Source of the DNA: Streptomyces fildesensis
GTDB lineage: Bacteria; Actinomycetota; Actinomycetes; Streptomycetales; Streptomycetaceae
Reading direction: 5' to 3'
Assembly (NCBI RefSeq): GCF_016107395.1
Contig: NZ_JAAIKO010000033.1
Location: 27,362 to 91,361 of the forward strand
Length of the DNA: 64,000 nucleotides
A model generated the notes under the pieces. It had not been told where the DNA came from and ran no database searches. It saw only the letters and a list, made by a program, of their open reading frames with translations. The position numbers were made by a program, and so were the translations under genes. Below are positions 36,730-45,145 of this stretch, in pieces. Positions within the stretch are counted from its first letter, which is position 1, and each line of letters starts with the position of its first letter.

Positions 36730-36926
36730 CCTTTTGGTTACGCGACGAAATCTGTCTTCCGTGATCTGCCACACAGTGGCTTTCCCCGGCGTCCCGAGGC
36801 ACGATGCCGGAGCGCTGCGCGCGGCGTAACCGTCACACCGCAACCGGTGGCGCGGAGAGCTTTACACTCTGCCCCCGGCAGTGGCGTCAGGCCACGCCGG
36901 ACGCCGTCCCGACCGGAGGTCACACC

Positions 36927-38609
36927 GTGTTTCCCACCGTCGCCCAGGTCCTGGAACTCGACGCGCTGCGCCGCGGCGCGCCGCGGGTCGTCGCGGGCGC
37001 CGCCGGGCTGCACCGGCCGGTGCGCTGGGTGCACATCAGCGAGCTGGCCGACATCGCGGGGATGCTGCAGGGCGGCGAGCTGGTGCTGACGACCGGCGTG
37101 ATGCTCCCGGAGGACAAGGAGTCGCTGGCCCAGTACATCGACGCCCTCGCGGACGTCGGCGCGGCCGGGCTGGTGGTGGAGTTGGGCCGGCGGTACGCCG
37201 ATGTGCTGCCGCGGCCGCTGGTCAGGGCCGCCGAGCGGCGCGGCCTCCCGCTGGTGGCGCTGCGCACCGAGGTGCGGTTCGTGAGCGTCACCCAGGCGGT
37301 GCACGCCCATGTGGTGGACGCGCAGCTGACCGAGTTGCGCGCCTCGGAGGCCGTGCACCAGACCTTCAACGAACTGTCCGTCGAGGGCGCGGAGGCCGAC
37401 GAGGTCGTCCGGGAGGTGGCCCGGATGGCGGGCGCGCCGGTCGTGCTGGAGAACCTCTCGCACCAGGTGCTGGCCTTCGACCCGGCCGGCCACGACCCGG
37501 AGGCGCTGCTGGACGGCTGGGAACGGCGCTCGCGCGGGGTGGCCCCGGCCGGCAGGACCGGGTACGACCGGCGGGCCGGCTGGCTCGTCACCTCGGTCGG
37601 CGCGCGCGGCCGCGACTGGGGCCGGCTCGTGCTGGTGGGCGAGCCCGGTCCGCCGCCGCGCACCTCGGGCGAGGGCCGCCCGGTCACGACGACCGGTCCG
37701 CACCGGCACGCGGTCCTCCTCGAACGGGGCGCCGCCACCCTGGCCCTCAACCGGCTGCTGGAGCGCGACCGCGAATCGCTGGAACGCCAGACCCACCGCA
37801 CCCTGCTCTCCGGGATCCTCACCCACGCGCTGACCGTCTCCGACGTGGCGCTGCGCGCTCGGGCGCTGGGCGTGCCGCTCGAAGGGCGCCGGCTGGTCGG
37901 CGTCATGCTGCGGCTGCGCGGCGGGCCGGCGTCGGCGGCGCTGGAGGCGCAGTCCCGGCTGCGGGACTTCACCGAGAACGTGGCGCTCGCGGTGCGCGAG
38001 CGCGGGCTGACCGCACTGACCGGGGCGCTCGACGACGGCGCGGTCGGCGTCCTGGTGTCGCTGGGCCCGCACGACGAGGAGCACCGGTCGCTGGAAGGCT
38101 TCGCCGCCGCGCTCGACCGGATCGTCGACCCGGCGTCCGAGGCGCCCGCGTTCGTGATGGCGGCCGGCTCCTCGGTGGGCTCGCTGCGCGACGCGCGGCG
38201 CACCCTGCTGGAAGCGGCGCAGGTCGCCGACGCGGCGCTGCACGGTTCACCGGGGGGTGCGGAGCGGCGCAGGGCCGGGACGTACTACCGGCTGCCCGAC
38301 GTGCGGCTGCGCGGACTGCTGCACCTGCTGCGCGACGACGCACGGCTGCAGACCTACGTCGAGCGCGAGCTGGGCCCGCTGCTCGCCCATGACGCGGAAC
38401 ACGGCTCCGACCTGGTCCGCATCCTCTCCGTCTATCTGGACAACGGCCGCAACAAGTCGGCGGCGGCCGATGCCGCACACCTGTCCCGCCCCTCGTTCTA
38501 CGACCGGCTGCACCGGGTGGAACGGATCCTGGGCGTCGACCTCGACCAGGTGGAGTCGTGCCTGTCACTGCACGTCGCGCTGCTGGCCCTGGAGGCCGTA
38601 CGCCGCTGA
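36927..38609 (+). CDS. PucR family transcriptional regulator
   Basis: 560 residues from GTG 36927, chosen for the GGAGGT site seven bases upstream. PucR N-terminal domain: VRWVHISELADIAGMLQGGELVLTTGVMLP; central region; C-terminal HTH NKSAAADAAHLSRPSFYDRLHRVERILGVDLDQVESCLSLHVAL. Divergent from the aminobutyraldehyde dehydrogenase-potDABC genes, which it probably controls in response to polyamines or their products. Confidence 0.93.
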   Translation: MFPTVAQVLELDALRRGAPRVVAGAAGLHRPVRWVHISELADIAGMLQGGELVLTTGVMLPEDKESLAQYIDALADVGAAGLVVELGRRYADVLPRPLVRAAERRGLPLVALRTEVRFVSVTQAVHAHVVDAQLTELRASEAVHQTFNELSVEGAEADEVVREVARMAGAPVVLENLSHQVLAFDPAGHDPEALLDGWERRSRGVAPAGRTGYDRRAGWLVTSVGARGRDWGRLVLVGEPGPPPRTSGEGRPVTTTGPHRHAVLLERGAATLALNRLLERDRESLERQTHRTLLSGILTHALTVSDVALRARALGVPLEGRRLVGVMLRLRGGPASAALEAQSRLRDFTENVALAVRERGLTALTGALDDGAVGVLVSLGPHDEEHRSLEGFAAALDRIVDPASEAPAFVMAAGSSVGSLRDARRTLLEAAQVADAALHGSPGGAERRRAGTYYRLPDVRLRGLLHLLRDDARLQTYVERELGPLLAHDAEHGSDLVRILSVYLDNGRNKSAAADAAHLSRPSFYDRLHRVERILGVDLDQVESCLSLHVALLALEAVRR

Positions 38610-38628
38610 CCGCGGTCCGCGTCAGGAC

Positions 38629-39645
38629 CTACGAGGCGGGTACGGGAACGGGCACGTCCCAGTACGCGTAGTCGTAGGAGTCGCCCGGGGACACGTCGAC
38701 CTCGACGGAATCGGTGGAGGGGTCGGGGACGACGACGATGAAGTCCAGCGACCGCTCGGCGCCCGGGGCGAGCTGGCCGCTGAAGCCGTCCTGTCCCGAG
38801 ATGTCCTTGAGCGGGTTGTCCCCCGCCTGGTCCGCGTACGCGGACACGTCCGCGTAGTCCAGGTTCTGCGTGTCGCCGCCGGTGTTCTTCAGCGTGACGG
38901 TGAACTTCAGCGCGCTGTCACCGCCCTCGGCACCCGCGGCACCCTCGGCGCTCCCGGCGGTCTGCGCCGGGCCGGGGTCCTGCACATCGGCGACCGTGAC
39001 CTGCAGCCCGCCGTCGTACTCGGCGGTCTCGCCGACGGACAGCGGTGATCCGTAGCTGCCCTGGTCGGGCTTGCGCATCCCGTCGCCCTCGTCCAGCCAG
39101 CCGTTCCCTATCGACACGCCTATGGTGATCAGCATTCCGGCGGAGAGCACGGTCGCGACGATGCCGAGGATCAGCCCGGCCAGGGCCTGCCCGGGATTGG
39201 TCGACTCGCCGCGCTTGGCGATCCGGCGTCCGACGATCCCGAAGATGATCGCGGCGATGCCCAGCGGAGCGCCGAGGACCGCGAAGAAGCACATGACCGA
39301 CAGCACCGCGCCGACGATGCCCAGTACGAGCGCGGTGAGGCCGTAGCCGTTGCGCGGCGAGGGGGTCCAGCCGCCGTACGGGCCCATCGGGTACCCCGGG
39401 TAGCCGGGATAGCCCGGGTAGCCGCCGCCCGCGCCCGGGTACTGCTCGTACGGCGGGTACTGACCCGGGTGGGGACCCTGTTGGTCGTACGGAGGGCCGG
39501 CGGCGTAATGGTCCGTTCCCGGTGCCAGCGGCGGCAGCGGCGGGCCGGTGTCCGCCGGGCTCGGCCCCGGTCCGGCCTGCGGCGGGACGTCCGCGGGCGG
39601 CGCCCAGGGGTTGCGGGGCGCGGGGCTGTCGGGCTGGTCGGACAT
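38629..39645 (-). CDS. DUF4190/DUF4352 membrane protein
   Basis: 338 residues. Pro/Gly/Tyr-rich N-terminus (YPGYPGYPGYPMGPYGG repeats, about 1-95), two transmembrane helices (about 100-130 and 150-178, DUF4190-like), then an extracytoplasmic DUF4352-type beta domain (about 205-330) with ALKFTVTLKNTGGDTQNLDYADVSAYADQ. This architecture is abundant in Streptomyces; DUF4352 resembles an immunoprotective-type fold. Function unknown. It faces away from the deaminase gene with a 121-base promoter gap. Confidence 0.85.
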   Translation of the reverse strand: MSDQPDSPAPRNPWAPPADVPPQAGPGPSPADTGPPLPPLAPGTDHYAAGPPYDQQGPHPGQYPPYEQYPGAGGGYPGYPGYPGYPMGPYGGWTPSPRNGYGLTALVLGIVGAVLSVMCFFAVLGAPLGIAAIIFGIVGRRIAKRGESTNPGQALAGLILGIVATVLSAGMLITIGVSIGNGWLDEGDGMRKPDQGSYGSPLSVGETAEYDGGLQVTVADVQDPGPAQTAGSAEGAAGAEGGDSALKFTVTLKNTGGDTQNLDYADVSAYADQAGDNPLKDISGQDGFSGQLAPGAERSLDFIVVVPDPSTDSVEVDVSPGDSYDYAYWDVPVPVPAS

Positions 39646-39766
39646 TGCGGCCTTCCTCTGACTACGTCCGGCAATGCTATGGCCTGCGTACGGCGGGGGA
39701 AGGCCCTCGCACGACCCGGGGCGCCGTCTACGATGGCTCCACCGCTGACTTGCCTGGAGGATCCGC

Positions 39767-40810
39767 ATGACCGACACCGCAACCGGACGCGTACCCGGCC
39801 TCGACACCTTCATCGCCGGGCTGCCCAAGGCCGAGCTGCATGTCCACCATGTCGGATCCGCCTCGCCGAGGATCGTCGCAGAACTGGCCGCCCGGCACCG
39901 GGACTCCCGGGTCCCCAGCGATCCCGCCGCGCTGGCCGAGTACTTCACCTTCCGTGACTTCGCGCACTTCATCGACGTGTACCTGTCCGTCGTCGACCTG
40001 ATCCGCGACGCCGAGGACGTGCGGCTGCTGACCTTCGAGGTCGCCCGCGACATGGCCCGGCAGAACATCCGCTACGCCGAGCTGACCGTCACGCCGTATT
40101 CCTCGACCAACCGCGGCATCCCGGACCGCGCCTTCGTCGAGGCGATCGAGGACGCCCGCAAGGCCGCCGAGTCCGAGCTCGGGGTCGTGCTGCGCTGGTG
40201 CTTCGACATTCCCGGCGAGGCGGGGCTCGCCTCCGCCGAGGAGACCGCGCGGATCGCGACCGAGCTGCGGCCGGAGGGGCTGGTCAGCTTCGGGCTCGGC
40301 GGCCCCGAGATCGGTGTGCCGCGCCCGCAGTTCAAGCCGTACTTCGACCGGGCGCGCGCGATCGGCCTGCACAGCGTGCCGCACGCCGGCGAGACCACCG
40401 GTCCGGAGACCGTCTGGGACGCGATCAACCTGCTCGGCGCCGAGCGGATCGGGCACGGCACCAGCTCGGTCCAGGACCCGCGGCTGCTGGAGCACCTGGC
40501 CGAGCACCGCATCGCGCTGGAGGTCTGCCCGACCTCCAACATCGCCACCCGCGCGGTCCGCACGCTCGAGGAGCACCCGCTGCGGCAGATGGTCGAGGCC
40601 GGTGTGCTCGTCACCATCAACAGCGACGACCCGCCCATGTTCAGCACCGATCTGAACAACGAGTACGCGATCGCCGCCCGCCTGCTGGACCTGGACGCGG
40701 CCGGCGTCGCCGGGTTGGCGAAGAACGCCGTCGAGGCGTCGTTCCTCGACGCGCCGGGCAAGACGCGGCTCACCGCCGAGATCGACGCGTACACGGCGGC
40801 GTGGCGCTAG
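39767..40810 (+). CDS. Adenosine deaminase family hydrolase (possible aminodeoxyfutalosine deaminase)
   Basis: 347 residues, zinc amidohydrolase. First metal motif ELHVHHVGS at about 24-32 (HxH), later HAGETTGPETVWDAI, the ERIGHG histidine, CPTSN, and the catalytic TINSDDPPMF with the Asp ligands. These show an active ADA-fold enzyme. The HHVGS instead of the common HLxGS and the GLVSFGLGGPE pattern are, as I recall, like actinobacterial deaminases acting on 6-amino-6-deoxyfutalosine in menaquinone biosynthesis; plain adenosine deamination is the alternative. Confidence 0.88.
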   Translation: MTDTATGRVPGLDTFIAGLPKAELHVHHVGSASPRIVAELAARHRDSRVPSDPAALAEYFTFRDFAHFIDVYLSVVDLIRDAEDVRLLTFEVARDMARQNIRYAELTVTPYSSTNRGIPDRAFVEAIEDARKAAESELGVVLRWCFDIPGEAGLASAEETARIATELRPEGLVSFGLGGPEIGVPRPQFKPYFDRARAIGLHSVPHAGETTGPETVWDAINLLGAERIGHGTSSVQDPRLLEHLAEHRIALEVCPTSNIATRAVRTLEEHPLRQMVEAGVLVTINSDDPPMFSTDLNNEYAIAARLLDLDAAGVAGLAKNAVEASFLDAPGKTRLTAEIDAYTAAWR

Positions 40811-40928
40811 GTCATGTCCGACACATGGCGGCGTCCGCCCGGAGGGCGGGGCCCGGGGCATCCGGTGCGTGCGATCGCAAGGCGGAGGGTCATCCTCGTA
40901 CCGGGCGTACGTGGATGAGCCGACAACT

Positions 40929-40958
40929 GGGGGCACCTCCCAGCGGTAGCTGGGGGAG
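40929..40958. repeat. Dispersed Streptomyces-type hairpin repeat
   Basis: GGGGGCACCTCCCAG followed by six bases and CTGGGGGAG; forms a CTCCCAG/CTGGGGG-type hairpin. A related copy in opposite orientation is at 53037-53070. Its GGGGGAG end supplies the apparent ribosome site of the downstream GDPD-like gene. Confidence 0.7.
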
Positions 40959-40965
40959 AGCGCGC

Positions 40966-41757
40966 GTGCCAGGCGCTCCGGGCCAGGCGGGATGGGTCGG
41001 ACAGGGCCTAGCCGTCGCCCATCGCGGCGACCCGTTCCACCACCGCGAGAACACCCTGCCGTCGCTGCGCTCCGCCCTGCGGGCGGGCGCCGACGCGGTG
41101 GAGATCGATGTGCGCCTCACCCGCGACGGCGTCCCCGTGCTCCTGCACGACCCGACGCTGAAGCGGCTGTGGGGGCACCGGGACGCCGTCGCCGAACTCA
41201 CCGCCGAGGAGGTGCGGCGGCGCACGGCCGGCGGCGTGCCGACGCTGCACGACGCGCTGACCGCCGTCACCGGGCACGGGACCGGCCGGGCGCTGCTCGA
41301 CCTGACCGCCGCGGACCAGGCCGGGCCCTCGGTGGCCGCCGTACGGGACGCGGGAGCGGAGTCCCGCGCGTACTACTGCGGCGAGGCCGGCGCCATGCTC
41401 GCCGTGCGGCGGCACGACCCGGCCGCCGAGATCGCCCTGACCTGGAAGACCTCGGCGCTGCCCGGGCAGGCACTGCTCGACGCCGTCCGGCCGCGGTGGA
41501 TCAATCTGCGGTTCGGGCTGATCGATCCGCCGCTGGTCCGCTGGGCGCACGAGCGGGAGCTGCTCGTGGCGGCCTGGACCGCCGACCTGCGCCGCACCAT
41601 GGCGCGGCTGCTCGGCCTCGGCGTCGACTCGGTCACCACCAACCGCCTGGACGTCCTGCGCGGACTCCTCGACGGCCCGCCCGGATCACCGGCCCTGATC
41701 ACAGGCCGACGATCAGGTTCCACCGGTTCTCGAACTCCGGGCGCTCCTCCGGCGTGA
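40966..41757 (+). CDS. Glycerophosphodiester phosphodiesterase family protein
   Basis: About 263 residues from GTG 40966. GDPD signature: VAHRGDPFHHRENTLPSLRSALRAGADAVEIDVRLTRDGVPVLLHDPTLKRLW, with the HR...E.D...HD catalytic set, then TAWTADLRRTMARLLGLGVDSVTTNRLDVL. It would hydrolyse glycerophosphodiesters. It is short and lacks the usual secretion signal, so probably cytoplasmic. The first ~20 residues are encoded by or next to a dispersed repeat and match nothing, so the native start may be later. The 3' end overlaps the convergent binding-protein gene by 59 bases. Confidence 0.82.
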   Translation: MPGAPGQAGWVGQGLAVAHRGDPFHHRENTLPSLRSALRAGADAVEIDVRLTRDGVPVLLHDPTLKRLWGHRDAVAELTAEEVRRRTAGGVPTLHDALTAVTGHGTGRALLDLTAADQAGPSVAAVRDAGAESRAYYCGEAGAMLAVRRHDPAAEIALTWKTSALPGQALLDAVRPRWINLRFGLIDPPLVRWAHERELLVAAWTADLRRTMARLLGLGVDSVTTNRLDVLRGLLDGPPGSPALITGRRSGSTGSRTPGAPPA

Positions 41758-42871
41758 TGTCGCGGGCCACCACGAGCCGCTTGCGCATCTCGTCGTCCGG
41801 GAAGATCAGCGGGTCCTCGGCGAGGGCTGCGGTGTCCTCGTCCTTGGACGAGGCGAGCACATCGCGTGCGGCCGGCACCGGGCAGACGTAGTTGACGTAG
41901 GCGGCGAGTTCGGCCGCGACCTCGGGGTCGTAGTAGTAGTCGACGAGCGCCTCGGCGTTGCTCTTGTGCTCGGCCAGGTTCGGGATCATCAGGCTCTCGG
42001 CCCACAGTTCCGCGCCCTCCTGGGGCACCACGAACTCGATGTCCGGGTTGTCGGACTGCAGTTGGACGACATCGCCCGAGTACGCCTGGCAGGCCAGCAC
42101 ATCGCCGGACGACAGGTCCTTGGTGTAGTCGTTGCCGGTGAAGCGCCGGATCTGCTTGCTGCGCACCAGAGAAGCCACCTGGTCCGTCATCCGGTGGAAG
42201 TCGTCCGCCGTCCACTTGGCGACGTCGACGCCCTGTCCCTGCATGAGCAGCGCGAACGCCTCGTCCATCCCGGACAGCAGCGTCACCTTCCCCTTGAGGT
42301 CCGGGGCCCACAGGTCCGACACGTGCTTGATCTCGCGGCCGAGCGCCTTCTTGTTGTAGGCGATGCCGGTGATCCCGGACTGCCACGGCACGGCGGACCG
42401 GCGGCCCCGGTCGAAGGCGGGGTTCCGCAGCAGCGGGTCGAGGTACTTGGTGACGTTGGGCTGCCGGGAGCGGTCCATCTGCTGCACCCAGCCCAGGCGT
42501 ACGTACCGCGCGGCCATCCAGTCGCTGACGACGATCAGGTCGCGGCCGATGTCCTGGTGGTTCATGAGGGCCGGGCTGATCTTCCCGAAGAACTCGTCGT
42601 TGTCGTTGATCTCCTCGGTGTACTGGACCTTGATCCCGCTGCGCGCGGTGAAGGCGTCGAGGGTCGGACGCTTCTGCGCGTTCTTCTCGTCGACGTCGAT
42701 GTAGAGCGGCCAGTTCGCGAAGTTCAGCTTCTTGTCCTGCGCCGAACGGTCGCGGGCCGCCCGGTCCGCCGCGTCTATGTGCGCCGGCGGTACACCGCAT
42801 GCCGAGGCGGCTGCCAGCAGCCCTGCCAGCCCGAATCCACGCAGCACCGAACGACGGGAGAGATCACTCAT
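41699..42871 (-). CDS. Second PotD-like substrate-binding lipoprotein
   Basis: 390 residues from MSDLSRRSVLRGFGLAGLL (Tat-like RR motif), lipobox near ASACG. Mature part parallels the PotD at 33801: LNFANWPLYIDVDEK, YTEEINDNDEFFGKI, GRDLIVVSDWMAARYVRLGWVQQMD, IRRFTGNDYTKDLSSGDVLACQAYSGDVV, DYYYDPEVAAELAAYVNYVCPVP. A solitary binding protein with no permease adjacent, so it may feed the PotABC complex or another channel. It is co-directional with, and downstream of, the aldehyde dehydrogenase at 43029. Confidence 0.9.
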   Translation of the reverse strand: MSDLSRRSVLRGFGLAGLLAAASACGVPPAHIDAADRAARDRSAQDKKLNFANWPLYIDVDEKNAQKRPTLDAFTARSGIKVQYTEEINDNDEFFGKISPALMNHQDIGRDLIVVSDWMAARYVRLGWVQQMDRSRQPNVTKYLDPLLRNPAFDRGRRSAVPWQSGITGIAYNKKALGREIKHVSDLWAPDLKGKVTLLSGMDEAFALLMQGQGVDVAKWTADDFHRMTDQVASLVRSKQIRRFTGNDYTKDLSSGDVLACQAYSGDVVQLQSDNPDIEFVVPQEGAELWAESLMIPNLAEHKSNAEALVDYYYDPEVAAELAAYVNYVCPVPAARDVLASSKDEDTAALAEDPLIFPDDEMRKRLVVARDITPEERPEFENRWNLIVGL

Positions 42872-42973
42872 GCGGCACACCCTCCCTTCCGCCGGATGCC
42901 CGGGGCAACGAGCGATCCGTCAGCCGTACCCCCCAACTGCCTGACACTGTGTCTCGCGGCCGGGACGTGCGAC

Positions 42974-43004
42974 GGCCCCGGACGCGGCGTGCGCGTCCGG
43001 GGCC
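42974..43004 (-). terminator. Hairpin after the aminobutyraldehyde dehydrogenase gene
   Basis: Perfect 12-bp stem GGCCCCGGACGC / GCGTCCGGGGCC with a seven-base loop, 24 bases past the dehydrogenase stop and upstream of the PotD-like gene, so the two are not simply co-transcribed without read-through. Confidence 0.8.
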
Positions 43005-43028
43005 GGGGTGCCGCTGGGGCAGGGCGGG

Positions 43029-44465
43029 TCAGCCGTCCAGGGACGTCATGACGTGCTTGATGCGGGTGTAGTCCTCGAAGCCGTAGGCGGAGAGGTCCTT
43101 GCCGTAGCCGGACTTCTTGAAGCCGCCGTGCGGCATCTCGGCGACCAGCGGGATGTGGGTGTTGATCCACACACAGCCGAAGTCGAGACGCTTGGACATC
43201 CGCATCGCGCGGCCGTGGTCCTTGGTCCACACCGAGGAGGCGAGGGCGAACTCGACGCCGTTGGCGTACTCGACGGCCTGCTCCTCGTCGGTGAAGGGCT
43301 GGATGGTGATGACCGGTCCGAAGACCTCGTTCTGGATGATCTCGTCGTCCTGCTTGAGGCCGGAGACGACGGTCGGGGCGTAGAAGTAGCCCTTGTCGCC
43401 GACCCGGTGGCCGCCCGCCTCGACCTTGGCGTGTGCCGGCAGCCGCTCGATGAAGCCGCTGACCTGGGCGAGCTGGTTGGCGTTGTTCAGCGGGCCGTAG
43501 AGCACGTCCTCGTCGTCCGCGGCGCCGGTCTTGGTGTCGGCGGCGGCCTTGGCGAGCGCGGTGGTGAACTCGTCGTGGATCGACTCGTGGACGAGCACGC
43601 GGGTGGCGGCCGTACAGTCCTGGCCGGCGTTGAAGAAGCCCGCGACCGAGATGTCCTCGACCGCCTTGGCGATGTCGGCGTCGCCGAAGACCACCACGGG
43701 CGCCTTGCCGCCGAGCTCCAGGTGGACGCGCTTGACGTCCTTGGCGGCGCTCTCGGCGACCTGCATGCCGGCCCGGACGGAACCGGTGATGGAGGCCATC
43801 GCCGGGACCTTGTGCTCGACCATGGCGCGGCCGGTCTCGCGGTCGCCGCAGACGACGTTGAACACGCCCTTGGGCAGCACCTCGCCGAGGATCTCGGCGA
43901 GCAGCACCGTCGAGGCAGGGGTGGTGTCCGACGGCTTGAGGACGACGGTGTTGCCCGCGGCGATCGCCGGGGCGAACTTCCAGACGGCCATCATCATCGG
44001 GTAGTTCCACGGCGCGACCTGCGCGCAGACGCCGACCGGCTCGCGGCGGACGATGGAGGTCATGCCCTCCATGTACTCGCCGGCGGAGCGGCCCTCGAGC
44101 AGTCGGGCCGCACCCGCGAAGAAGCGGATCTGGTCGACCATCGGCGGCAGTTCCTCGCTGGCGGTGAGGCCGAGCGGCTTGCCGGTGTTCTCACTCTCCA
44201 CCGCGACCAGCTCGTCCGCCCGTGCCTCGATCGCGTCGGCGACCTTCAGCAGGGCCCGCTGGCGTACCGAGGGAGTGGCGTCGCGCCAGGCCGGGAACGC
44301 CGCCTCGGCGGCGGCCATGGCGGCGTCGACGTCGGCGGCGGCGGACAGCGGCGCGGTGGCGTAGACCTCACCGGTGGCAGGGTTCACCACATCCGTGGTC
44401 CGCCCGTCGGCGGCGTCGCGGAACTCTCCATTGATGTAGTTGCGCAGACGCTTGAGCTCGCTCAC
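43029..44465 (-). CDS. Gamma-aminobutyraldehyde dehydrogenase
   Basis: 478 residues. Glu250 in HLELGGKAPVVVF and Cys284 in NAGQDCTAATRVLV; QIRFFAGAARLLEGRSAGEYMEGMTS and CVWINTHIPLVAEMPHGGFKKSGYGKDLS are family hallmarks of PatD/PuuC-like aminoaldehyde dehydrogenases. It should oxidise 4-aminobutanal to GABA. Divergent from the Lrp/AsnC and aminotransferase genes, whose product would generate the aldehyde from putrescine: a compact transaminase route beside the oxidase route at 29432. Confidence 0.93.
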   Translation of the reverse strand: MSELKRLRNYINGEFRDAADGRTTDVVNPATGEVYATAPLSAAADVDAAMAAAEAAFPAWRDATPSVRQRALLKVADAIEARADELVAVESENTGKPLGLTASEELPPMVDQIRFFAGAARLLEGRSAGEYMEGMTSIVRREPVGVCAQVAPWNYPMMMAVWKFAPAIAAGNTVVLKPSDTTPASTVLLAEILGEVLPKGVFNVVCGDRETGRAMVEHKVPAMASITGSVRAGMQVAESAAKDVKRVHLELGGKAPVVVFGDADIAKAVEDISVAGFFNAGQDCTAATRVLVHESIHDEFTTALAKAAADTKTGAADDEDVLYGPLNNANQLAQVSGFIERLPAHAKVEAGGHRVGDKGYFYAPTVVSGLKQDDEIIQNEVFGPVITIQPFTDEEQAVEYANGVEFALASSVWTKDHGRAMRMSKRLDFGCVWINTHIPLVAEMPHGGFKKSGYGKDLSAYGFEDYTRIKHVMTSLDG

Positions 44466-44654
44466 TGCACCTCTCCTGTCCTGTGTCCGATGGGTGAGAC
44501 GCTTCCAGAGTAATCGAGCCTAGTCGCATCACTGCCGTGTTCGACATACCCGGATCCCCAGAACGATGGAATCAGTGAGATTCGAGCACCAGAACCACGA
44601 ATTTCATCGTTCAGGGGTTGCGGGACCGTCGACCTCTCCTGCACAGTGGGACTC

Positions 44655-45143
44655 GTGGCCACTCGTAGTACGGATCCGAAGAGCACCACCGGCTCCGGAG
44701 TGCTCGACTCCGTCTCCAAGGCGATCATCGAGCAGCTCCAGGAGGACGGGCGCAGGCCCTACGCCGCGATCGGCAAGGCCGTAGGCCTCTCCGAGGCGGC
44801 CGTACGGCAGCGCGTCCAGAAACTGCAGGACCAGGGGGTCATGCAGATCGTCGCCGTGACCGACCCGCTCACCGTCGGATTCCGGCGGCAGGCGATGGTC
44901 GGCATCAACGTCGAGGGCGACATAGAACCGGTCGCCGACGCCCTCGCCGAGATGGGCGAGGTCGAGTACGTCGTCATCACGGCGGGTTCCTTCGATCTGC
45001 TGATCGAGATCGTCTGCGAGGACGACGACCACCTGCTGGAAATGATCAACAAGCGGATCCGCGCCCTGCCCGGCGTGCGGACCACCGAGAGTTTCGTTTA
45101 CCTGAAGCTCCGGAAGCAGACCTACACCTGGGGAACCAGATAG
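44655..45143 (+). CDS. Lrp/AsnC family transcriptional regulator
   Basis: 162 residues from GTG 44655 (VATRSTDPKST); GTG 44646 three codons upstream is possible. N-terminal winged-helix IIEQLQEDGRRPYAAIGKAVGLSEAAVRQRVQKLQDQGVMQIVAV, then the ligand-binding RAM domain AMVGINVEGDIEPVADALAEMGEVEYVVITAGSFDLLIEIVCEDDDHL. It lies between the divergent aldehyde dehydrogenase and the aminotransferase two bases downstream, so it very likely regulates both in response to an amine or amino acid. Confidence 0.92.
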   Translation: MATRSTDPKSTTGSGVLDSVSKAIIEQLQEDGRRPYAAIGKAVGLSEAAVRQRVQKLQDQGVMQIVAVTDPLTVGFRRQAMVGINVEGDIEPVADALAEMGEVEYVVITAGSFDLLIEIVCEDDDHLLEMINKRIRALPGVRTTESFVYLKLRKQTYTWGTR

Positions 45144-45145
45144 CC

